Positions 56,103 through 64,000 of a stretch of DNA of 64,000 nt are shown here, one piece after another (position 1 is the first letter of the stretch; every line of letters starts with the position of its first letter). The stretch is taken from positions 27,416 to 91,415 of the forward strand of contig QJPP01005214.1 of the NCBI GenBank assembly GCA_003996215.1, read 5' to 3'. The notes under the pieces were generated by a model. That model did no database searches. It saw nothing but the letters and a program-made list of their open reading frames with translations, and was not told the origin of the DNA. The position numbers and the translations under genes were made by a program. Source of the DNA: Jaltomata sinuosa. Taxonomy: Eukaryota > Streptophyta > Magnoliopsida > Solanales > Solanaceae.

Positions 56103-59027
56103 TTTCATGACCCTAAATCGGGCCATGATGGCGCCTACTAAAACCCCCTAGTAGGCAAGACAAACTCAAGAGAATGATACTATAATTAAATACTAAAACT
56201 GATAAAACTGAAGCAGAATTATAACAAGATAAGGGACACCAGCATAGATACTTACAAAATGGTATAAACATGCCCTAAACAGACAAAGGAAGACAAATAT
56301 ATACAAGGAACCCAAACTCCGAACCTGGTGTCACCGGCACAAGAGCATCTAATTATTAAAAGAGCGTTATACAAGGACTACTGTTTACCAAAAATATAAA
56401 ATACAGACAGTGTGCATAGAGGGAAAATAGTAAATCTCTAGACGTCGAGAGCTCACCATGATCCAAACAGCAGCTGGCCTAGAACAAGTGGAATGTCAAC
56501 AAGGGTGGTTCGTACTAGGTGTTGTATCAGAAAAAGATGCAGAAATGTAGTATAAGTTCCAAAACACGAGGTACTCAGTAGGTATCATAGGTCGATTGAG
56601 CTCAGAAGAAAATATATAATATAAGAGACATGAAAGTAAACTAGCTATCGGGATCCACCTAAATCTAGTCATCACAGGTAACTATAAGCAAGTAAAATCT
56701 GAGCTAGAAGGTGAAGATAATAATAGTAAAAGCGACAAACCTCTCAAAAATGCATATAAGAGAATACAATGCATCATGGGATAATATGGTGCAGAATGTG
56801 GCTAATGCAGGAAGGTAAAAACCACAAAATGTGATTCACGGGCTGCCTCGTAGGCTCCCCGAATCATTTCACAGGCCGCCCTAGACCACATCAACAGATG
56901 CAATAAAAGTAAAACTCGGATATGTGCTCATTGGATGCCCTTAGGCTCATCAACAGAAAATAAATGGAGAAATGATTCGGGAATATCCTTTGGACCGAGT
57001 ATAAGGTGGTACAATCCCTTGTCCCTTCCAAAATATGATAAAAACATAAGGTACTTTTCTGAAATCTGAAAACTGTAGTAAAAGTTGAAAATCTCATTCT
57101 TAAATTGAAAATCTCATATTTTCTTCCAAATCATACCACTAGCCATGTAATTGCATGTATGAGCATATGTGTGCCATCACAAGGGAATATATGTATATGT
57201 ATATATATAAATGAATAGGGATAAATACCTTCCAAACAAGACAACTAACTTGGAACTCTGTCCAATCTGAAGCCATGGCCTCAGGCCCACAGTTACACAG
57301 TAACAAAAACAAACACGAAAAACAGAACTAATAAGAAAAAATAAACATAACATGCCTACTCTGCTACGAAATCCTCCTCCAACCTATACTAAGGATTCTA
57401 GTCTCAACATAATGAGGATACAATATCCTAAACTAAGGATTAATAGGATAATTATATTCTACGGTCCTGGTAATGGACAAATATGTGGAAACAGGATTAG
57501 AGACTAATTCTAATCTAAAACCTACTCTAACGTTCATGTAACTTAGAAGATATGAAATCCAACCACGCCAAGTCTAAAAGAAGTAAATCGTAACCTACCT
57601 AAATGCTGAACTGCAAATCATAGACTGTCACTCGTGAGCCTTTCCCTTTTTGAGTGCCTCAAAATGTTGCCACACTATTAAAACATGATCTAGGTGTCAA
57701 GACGAGAATAATGAAACCCATATTGATATAAGGAATTTTGGGCCCAAAAATGGGTCAAAAATCAACCCTCGAGGCTCGCTAATTAAAAAAATAGAAACTA
57801 ACTCTGCAATTATGCTCCCCGCAAGGTAAGGAATGCATGACTCAAAGTTGGTCAAAGATAGAAGTGGATTCAGACCTTAAATGGTCCAAAATTGTCAATT
57901 TAAAGTGAACCAAAAAAAAGAGCTCAAACTCTTTTTTTTAGTTCCATTGAGAAGTTTCTTCTAAAAGATGCCATGCAATAAGAAAACAAAGTGTATCATA
58001 TCTCGTACTATCTGAACAGGTTTCAAAGCAAGAAGTAACGCACTGGGGAAATCATGCAAGATGGAAATTATCATGCAAAATGCAAAATGGGAGATGGAAT
58101 TTTAACAACCACACACGTAATAGAATGACAGGGGGAAAAATTACCTTAGTTGCTCAATAAATGGGCAAGAAATGGAGAAATGCTCACTTTGATGAGCTCA
58201 ACAATAGAGGAAATTATATAAGTTAGAGAATGGAGAAGAAATTACATTAAATGTACTGTGACTATTGCTCCTATAGAAAAAGAGGTGCAGGAGCGCTGAT
58301 GCCATGACGGAAAAAAGGCGCAGCAGCGGAGGTCACTAGAATCCTCCAGCTTCACAATAGCGGCCATGAGACCATAAGCATGATCCCGCAGCTGCGAGGA
58401 AAGCTTGCGAGAGCAGAGGCTGCTGATGACAGCCTCTTTTACAATTGCAACTACCTCACTGCTGGTGCAGCTCTGCTAGTGCGAGCCAAGCACCGCAAGG
58501 GCGACTGCGCTAGCACCAGTTGTACGAGCACATTTCCAATAATATCAAAGTCTCCAATTGGACCCTTTGGATTCATTCAGAACCTCGTGAACACAAATCA
58601 AATATGCTACCTAACTAGAAATAGTATTCAGGACTGAATAAAATCATCGAAATGACTAAGAGAGGTCATCTTGATGAAATGTTGAACGAAGTACGCACTT
58701 TGCCAGTTTTTCCTAGAAGTTACCCAAGTGTCCAAAATGAGTTTGAAAGCCTCGAAACCCAAACCAAAGGTCCTAACAGACCAAAGTCCATGTTCTAGAG
58801 CTAACAAATTTTTTATCCAAGTCCTTTTACTCAAAAAGTTGATCAAAGTCAAACCTTTCAACTTTAAGAGTTCAAAAATAGGGAAACTCTTTTAAAACTC
58901 GCCAAATGCCTCAGGAAGCATGCCACCTATCCCAACAAGTTAAACAAACTATGAGGAAGCTATGAGAAATGTCAAAATAGTAAATATGCATAAATATAAG
59001 AAAATAACCATGAGGGTCATTATAACA
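56103..59027 (-). repeat. 3' LTR, about 2.9 kb
   Basis: On the minus strand it starts TGTTATAATGACCCTCATGG and ends GGCCCGATTTAGGGTCATGA, with the terminal dinucleotide decayed. It carries the donor-like TTTAG|GTAGGTTACGA (57600). The acceptor place at about 56531-56545 reads TTTTTCTGATACAA, so AG is mutated to AA. A short-repeat cluster (GCAGCTGCGAGG, GCTAGTGCGAGCC, CACCGCAAGGGC) lies at 58270-58530, which gives the false open frame 58380-58637. Confidence 0.75.
58270..58530. repeat. GC-rich short-repeat cluster in LTR
   Basis: GCGAG, CTGCGAG, CTCGCA-type and GCAGC words occur in both orientations, in an otherwise AT-rich LTR. It is placed like the clusters in the other LTRs. Confidence 0.5.
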
Positions 59028-59035
59028 TCCACTAC

Positions 59036-59640
59036 TAAAAGAAATTTTATCCTCAAAAGTTAAAGAAAATAAGATACCTGAAGGATCGAAAAGGTGAGGA
59101 TAACAGGTCCGCATGTCATGCTTGATCTCAAAAGTAGCCTCCTCGATAGGATGATGCTACCACTAAACCTTAATTGAAAAATCTCCTTGGACCTTAATTG
59201 TCTAACCTGCCTATCCAAAATGGCAACAGGTTCCTCCTTGAAAGATAAATACTCATCCAACTGAACCAAATCCCACTGAAGCATGTGAGACTTATACGGA
59301 ACATACTATCTTAGCATAAAAATATGGAAAATAGGGTGAACACATCAAAGAACAGGATGCAAGGGTAAATCATATTCTACCTTCCTAATATGACAAAGGA
59401 TCTCAAATGACCCAATGAATCTAGGGCTAAGCTTGAACTTCCTCTCGAACCTCGTCACGTCCTTCATGGGCAACACATAAAGTAACACTCGATCACCAAT
59501 CATAAACTCAGTCTCTCAAACCCTCTGGTCAATATAGCTCTTCTTCTTACTCTGGGAAGTGCAAAGTCTCTCCGGAATAACCCGAACTCTATCCATAGAA
59601 TCACATAGAAAGTCAGTACCCCATGGCCTAACCTCTAAAG
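59036..59640 (-). pseudogene. chromodomain-like block and integrase C-terminus
   Basis: On the minus strand, 59284-59200 reads L-Q-W-D-L-V-Q-L-D-E-Y-L-S-F-K-E-E-P-V-A-I-L-like blocks and R-Q-L-R-S-K-E-I. A shift near 59165 leads to the M-R-T-C-Y-P-H-L-F-D frame (59114-58911), which overruns into the LTR. The GPY/F-like module R-G-S-L-S-P-R-F-I is near 59425-59455 in another frame. Confidence 0.7.
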
Positions 59641-60330
59641 CATCAAAAAACTAATCTGAGACCTGTACCGCCTACCATACAATGCCTCAAATGGAGACAT
59701 TTGAATACTGGAGTGGTATCTATTATTATACGCAAACACTGCCAAGTTTAAAATTGGTCCCACTGACCTCTAAAATCAATAACACAGGACCACAACATAT
59801 CCTCTAGAACCTGAATAGTATGCTCCAAATGACCATCAGTCTGTGGGTGAAAAGCAGTGCTAAGCTCAACTCGGGTACACAACTCCCTCTGTATAGACCT
59901 ATAGAAACATAAAGTAAACTAAGTACCACAGTCAGAAATGATAGAAATAGGCAACCCATGTAAACAAACAATCTCACAGATGTAGATCTGAGCTAACCTC
60001 TCTGAACTGTAAGAAGTCTTAACCGATAGGAAGTGAAGAAAGATCATCAACCTATCCACGATAACCCAAATAGCATCAAATATCTGCAATGTACATGGAA
60101 AGCCTACCATGAAGTCTATAGCTATCCACTCCCACTTCTACTCAAGAATGTGTAGTCACTCGGTTAAACCACTTAGTCTCTAGTGCTCATACTTCACCTC
60201 CTGACAGTTCAAACACCTAGGTACGAAATCAGAGATATCTCGCTATATCATATACCACCAGTAGTGCTACTGCAAGTCATGATACATCTTAGCTGCCCCA
60301 AGATGAATGGAATACCTATAATAATGAGCT
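59641..60330 (-). pseudogene. chromovirus integrase core, broken
   Basis: The frame 60110-59919 covers M-V-G-F-P-C-T-L, S-V-K-T-S-Y-S-S-E-R-L-A-Q-I-Y and L-P-I-S-I-I-S-D-C-G-T (second catalytic Asp; the following Arg of D-R-G is Cys). The D-G-H-L-E-H-T-I-Q-like block is near 59840-59800 and F-A-Y-N-N-R-Y-H near 59740-59715. The zinc domain with C-L-N-C-Q-E-V-K-Y-E-H is near 60215-60180. Confidence 0.75.
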
Positions 60331-60641
60331 TCTTCTAAGATCAATTTGACTAAATTACAAATTGTAATAAATCAAATACGACCCTTAATCCTCAGAACAC
60401 CCTACAAATCCAAGGTCGCCTTCGTAGCCTCATCGCTAAATGCCTTATCACTAATGATCCTCAACCTTGCATTATCAAACTGTTATGCTCGAATCTACTC
60501 TAGCAATAAATACCTAGCCTCAACAAAAGCAAGAATGTGGCCTGACTTATAAATGTCAAGTCTAACCAACCTATTAGCTAAGGACTATGTATTTAAAGCT
60601 AAAGGTTGCTCCTCCACTTCCAAGAATGCCAAACTTCCCAT
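60331..60641 (-). pseudogene. RNase H to integrase linker remains
   Basis: The minus strand from 60641 reads M-G-S-L-A-F-L-E-V-E-E-Q-P-like blocks, then L-A-N-R-L-V-R-L-D-I and further the G-V-L-R-I-K-G-R region. This corresponds to 19565-19830 in the plus-strand copy. It ends exactly at the LTR start at 60642. Confidence 0.6.
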
Positions 60642-61806
60642 TGTAATGACTTGTTCAGTCGTTATTAAAAGGCACCTCAATATGGGTATGGGTTCATGAA
60701 CTTTAAAATATACTATCTTAAATTAATTTGGGATGACATGACGAAAGATTTTCAAAATTTGAAATTTGGTCGGGCTAATGTTATCTCACTGTGGCATGAA
60801 TTTTCCTGCTATAGCAACACTACAATAGATATCGACAGGTCATTATAGAGAGATGATAGGACCATTAACCTAGAAATGGGCTTTATAATTTCATTCTCTC
60901 CTCTTTAGTTAAAAACATAAAAGAGTTGCTCCAAAATCTCTCCTAGGCTGCTCCAAAGCATGGGAGCAATAGAGAGGAAGGACTTTCGCTTGAATAGGGT
61001 AAAATCCATGGATTCCAGGCTGACTTTTTGTCAGGATTTGCCTTCACAGAGCAAGAAGTTCAAACTTTTATAGTAGATTCTTGGCATCCAAGTAGGCTAG
61101 GTTTAACTGAGTAGTATAGACCTACTTTCAATTTCATAATATCTTATAGATTGACGAGAGATTTCATGCTTAGGACTTTGGGCATAGAGTTTGGATGGAT
61201 GAAACATCTTGATTATTATTCATTAGGGTGAGAAATTAATGTGGTAGGTAATATTGACTTTAGAACTGACAGGGGGTCATTATTTCATGGTGGTTAATTT
61301 TTGGAAATTGGACTTTCAGGTGGTTTCATGGTACTGGTGATGATTAAAGTATAAGGGGTTGTTAGATCTTAGCGAATTTTCACCAGGTAGTATATAAGGG
61401 GAAAGGGATGAATAGGGAATTTTCCCGCTATAGTTGCACTATTGTAGTAGCTGGAAGGTTGCTATAACAGGATAACAAGATCAGTAACCCAAAAATGGGT
61501 TTTATAATTTCACTATCTCCTCTTCAGTTGAAAACAGACAAGGGTTGCTCCAAAATCCCTCCTAGGTTGCTCCAAAGCTTGGGAGCAATGGAGAGGAAGG
61601 ATTCCTGCTTGAATGGGGTAAAACCCATGGATTCTAGGCTGACTTTCCATCAAGATTCTCCTCTACGGAGCTAGAAGTTTATGTTCAGACTTTTGCAATA
61701 GATGCTTGGTGTCCAGGTAGGCTAGGTTTAACTAAGTAGTATAGACCTGCTTTCAATTTCATAATATCTTGTAGATTGATGGGTGATTTAATGCTTAGGC
61801 CTTCGG
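60642..61806 (+). mobile_element. chromovirus LTR start with internal duplication, truncated
   Basis: It starts TGTAATGACTTGTTCAGTCG, resembling the nested element's LTR start (TGTAATGACCTGATCCGTCG at 35272). It interrupts the minus-strand chromovirus at 60641 (preceding five bases CCCAT). About 160 bp in, a unit of about 385 bp occurs twice. The LTR end and any interior are not present; at about 61807 Athila-like sequence begins. Confidence 0.6.
60803..61806 (+). repeat. direct duplication, two units of about 385 bp, period about 615 bp
   Basis: Unit 1 is 60803-61185 and unit 2 is 61416-61806. Shared words include GAATTTTCC.GCTATAG, GGGTTTATAATTTCA-like, TTGCTCCAAAATC.CTCCTAGG, TGGGAGCAAT.GAGAGGAAGGA, GGTAGGCTAGGTTTAACT and TTTCAATTTCATAATATCTT. 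The 230 bp between the units is not repeated. Each unit begins with CTATAG-type short palindromes. Confidence 0.85.
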
Positions 61807-62095
61807 GCACTAATGTGTCGTGGTTTTGTGGCACTTTTGATGCTTGAAACATGGAATCGTAGTATGTTCTTTAGTGATTTTTAGTAGATTTGATGTATTT
61901 TTTAGTCTTGTGCAGGAAAACATGGTTCGGAGACTAAGTACGGAGAAAAGACTGTAAAAGTGGCTGAAACTAACTTTTTTGACTCAACCCCACTAGTCGT
62001 GAATGTTTCCATGATTTGTGAAAGTCAGTCGTGGAATGAGTACTATAAATGGTGCTAGAGTCTGAGTTCTATGAAAGGTTTCCACGAGCCGTGGA
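61807..62095 (+). mobile_element. Athila-like LTR 5' scrap
   Basis: GTTCTTTAGTGATTTTTAGTAGATTTGATGT and TTGTGCAGGAAAACATGG match the LTR start at 46165-46235 in order and spacing. It contains GTCGTGAATGTTTCC and CACGAGCCGTGGA short-repeat words. It is cut at 62096 by the next LTR. Confidence 0.6.
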
Positions 62096-64000
62096 TGTAA
62101 TGACCCTTCCGGTCATTTCCACGTTTAAGTCTTGAAGTCAAGCAAATCGACAAAAGATATCGTAAGTTCGTTAACAAATTTGCTGAACTTTGGGTCAAAT
62201 GTGTCAGGGCTTTTCTCCCAATATATAAAGAGTTAGAAGTCCCCCGAAATACCAAATCGAAGGTCTACGAGTCTAGTTTCCAACGCATAAAACCGCACGT
62301 CCAAATAATCTCGGAGCAAAGAGTTATGACTGTTTTACCGCGGACTGTCTGGCAGAAAACGGGTTGCGACCCGGGTCGCGAATCGGGTCGGGTTTAACCC
62401 GATTTAAGCTTCAATTTCACGTTTTAAAATGCCATTTCAGTTCCGAAACAGTGATAAAATATAAGGGAGGATCCCGAGAGAATTCTTGAATATCGAAATC
62501 GTGCGTAGACAAATTACGAGCCTAAACTTAAGAACTTTATTAGCATCGTGCGTGTATTTGAGATATTTATTTAAAAGTTGTAGTTTGGTAAAAAAATTAT
62601 ATTATTATCGCCTTTTCAAAATATTTAAAAGGTTTATGAAAAATATATTTGATACAACATAAGTGTAGACATATTTATTTTATAAGGTTTTTATACTCCG
62701 TAATATTTTAACGGAGATAGTAAATTTAATTATGTTAAAATTTATTACTTTAATATAGTAGGTTTGATGGGAAATGATTTTCTAATAAATATGGTATATT
62801 TAAAATACTATATTTATTTTACCACGAATTTACGTAATACCCGAATATATAAATAACGGGACGAAAATATCTTAGTACTGCCACCTCCACTCCACGTGTA
62901 AGTGGAGGAGGTGGCCAGCAATTACTAATAGAGAAATGTGGCAGCGTGGGAATGAGGCAACATTTGTAAAGTTGCATGGATGGTATTTAAATAAACCTTG
63001 GACTTTGCTGAAGAATGGATATACATATATGTATGCCACTGTTGCAAACAACTTTGCATACTACTAAAAATAATCATTCACGTGAGGGGTTGTTGTGAGA
63101 AAAATATAATTGATAAAGAAAATCAATTATCTACGTTAAGTTATTCCGTCCCAAATCCAAATCCGATTCTGATTTAGTTTTGGGTTTTCTCGGAGTAGTT
63201 CAAGCGTGGACATCGTTGTTCCAGCAGCTTGTCGTCGGACGACAGGTAGGTTACGGTTTAATTTTCCTAGACTCCGCATATATAGAATAAAATTGTATTA
63301 ATGGGCATCCTTGGGTTGGTTTATTAGGTTGGTACCACAGACCTTGACCGCTTTATTCATGTCCGCCTATTTTTATTCCTTCGTGCTGTAGTATTTGCCG
63401 ATATATTTTATCTACCCTTGTGGTCCTGTGAGGCCTTGTTGACTCTGGAACATAGAAGGTGGGATTTTGGGAATGTCCGCGAGTCCCGGGCATAGAATTA
63501 ACCTTCTAGGTTGGTTATGCTTGCTGAGTAGCTGTGGGCCTGTGCAGGGTCGATAGTTTGATTGTGAGCGCGGGGCAGCAATTGTTGTGATCATACCATT
63601 TCCATGCATATAAAGAGGTTTTATCCATGTTTTACTATGGTTTTGACTTCGGGCCTACTGACACTATTTTCTAAACCTGCATGGCCCGGGGGGCCCCTTT
63701 TTTATGGAAATAATTTGGAAATGGTTTGATTTAACTTGTGAATATTTTTGGGCAAGAAAGTAAAATTATGTTTAAAATCATCAGTTTTACGATTATCGCT
63801 AGACTCGGCAGGGCCGGGGTGCTAGTTGAGTTTTCTTATTACTTGAGATGATTTTTAGTCTCGGTCAGACCAAGCACCTGAGATGACTTTTTACTGTTTA
63901 GACCCGGTTATTCCCGGGCACCCTTGGAGGGGTTTTTGAGACATTTTCCTACTACTTTAGTCCTGGACAGGGTCTGGGCATTGCATATTCGAGACTGGGT
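62096..64000 (+). mobile_element. chromovirus LTR (subtype 2), runs off the window
   Basis: It starts TGTAATGACCCTTCCGG. It holds a GGGTCG/CGACCC inverted-repeat cluster (62340-62405), a TATTTAAATA word (62984-62993) and the donor-like GACAG|GTAGGTTACGG (63246). The last 700 bp match the reverse of 41300-42080 and 5880-6250. The last bases are about 5880 in the 5230-7601 copy, so some 600 bp of LTR should lie beyond the edge. The minus-strand open frame 63412-63609 mirrors one at 41689-41958 (opposite orientation) and reflects LTR homology, not a gene. Confidence 0.75.
62340..62405. repeat. GGGTCGCGA inverted-repeat cluster in LTR
   Basis: GGGTTGCGACCC, GGGTCGCGAATC, GGGTCGGG and TTAACCCGATTTAA follow each other and can pair in several ways. 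This is the most compact of the LTR clusters in this window. Confidence 0.7.

Larger units (their letters stand above)
56103..60641 (-). mobile_element. chromovirus 3' part (LTR, chromodomain, integrase)
   Basis: 3' LTR 59027-56103, then coding remains up to the end of RNase H at 60641, where a new LTR starts on the plus strand. The order and motifs are as in the other chromoviruses. The RT and gag parts are not in the window. Confidence 0.8.

Noticed and set aside
58380..58637. 85-codon Ala/Cys-rich open frame, a possible peptide gene
   Set aside because: It reads the GC-rich short-repeat cluster of an LTR and ends in LTR sequence; there is no counterpart in related LTRs.
1..64000. tRNA, rRNA, snRNA genes, Ty1/copia elements, DNA transposons with terminal inverted repeats, host exons
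   Set aside because: I looked for cloverleaf A/B boxes beyond primer-site words, copia-type domain order, transposase motifs and multi-exon coding runs, and saw none I could support by eye. A profile search would be needed to exclude small ones.

Overview
The window is plant nuclear heterochromatin. I find no host gene, rRNA, tRNA, CRISPR array or bacterial-style operon. Almost every base can be placed in, or next to, a Ty3/gypsy LTR retrotransposon, most of them broken and several stacked on each other. The coding remnants (Gag with CCHC knuckle, aspartic protease, RT, RNase H, HHCC/DDE integrase, C-terminal chromodomain-like block), the primer-binding sites and the LTR ends resemble repeats I know from Solanaceae genomes. 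An asterid plant, probably Solanaceae, is the likely host; this is inference from family resemblance, not from a search.

Four lineages are visible. (1) Chromoviruses of the Tekay/Del type: LTRs of 2.2-3.4 kb starting near TGTAATGACC and ending in GGGTCGTGACA, with an initiator-Met type primer site. These are a two-LTR copy at 13215-24258 (+), a two-LTR copy at 27858-37480 (+), a 3' half at 40013-46118 (-), a 3' part at 56103-60641 (-), an LTR at 5230-7601 (-) next to older remains at 7602-8790, an LTR start at 60642, and an LTR running off the window at 62096-64000 (+). A related element with a non-coding interior lies at 50325-55070 (-), and a second copy of that interior is at 24259-25842. 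(2) Athila-like elements with a tRNA-Asp-type primer site, or with the gag-protease plus a third ORF: 1-5229 (-), 46119-50324 (+), and an LTR scrap at 61807-62095. (3) Tat/Ogre-like LTRs starting TGTTGACACCC with a tRNA-Arg-like primer site: 10265-13209 (-), and 26542-27857 continued at 37481-38956 (+). (4) 3' untranslated pieces that look Tat/Ogre-like at 25843-26541 and 55071-56102.

The clearest piece of history is a nested insertion. A 9.6-kb chromovirus (27858-37480) sits inside a Tat-like LTR and is flanked by the 5-bp duplication CTCTT on both sides. Both of its LTRs are well diverged, so the insertion is old. All coding regions carry stops and frameshifts and I expect no active element here. 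In the copy at 13215-24258 most in-frame stops look like CAG to TAG changes, the pattern expected from decay of methylated CHG sites.

I found no new gene system. The observations most worth a second look concern LTR architecture. There is a conserved splice-donor-like AG|GTAGGTTACGG and a matching acceptor inside several chromovirus LTRs (a possible leader intron). A cluster of short GC-rich direct and inverted repeats lies upstream of the promoter zone in LTRs of unrelated lineages. One LTR is a mosaic (40013-43431). A Tat-like LTR has a PPT-like tract on its left and a primer site on its right. A non-coding internal domain is present twice.
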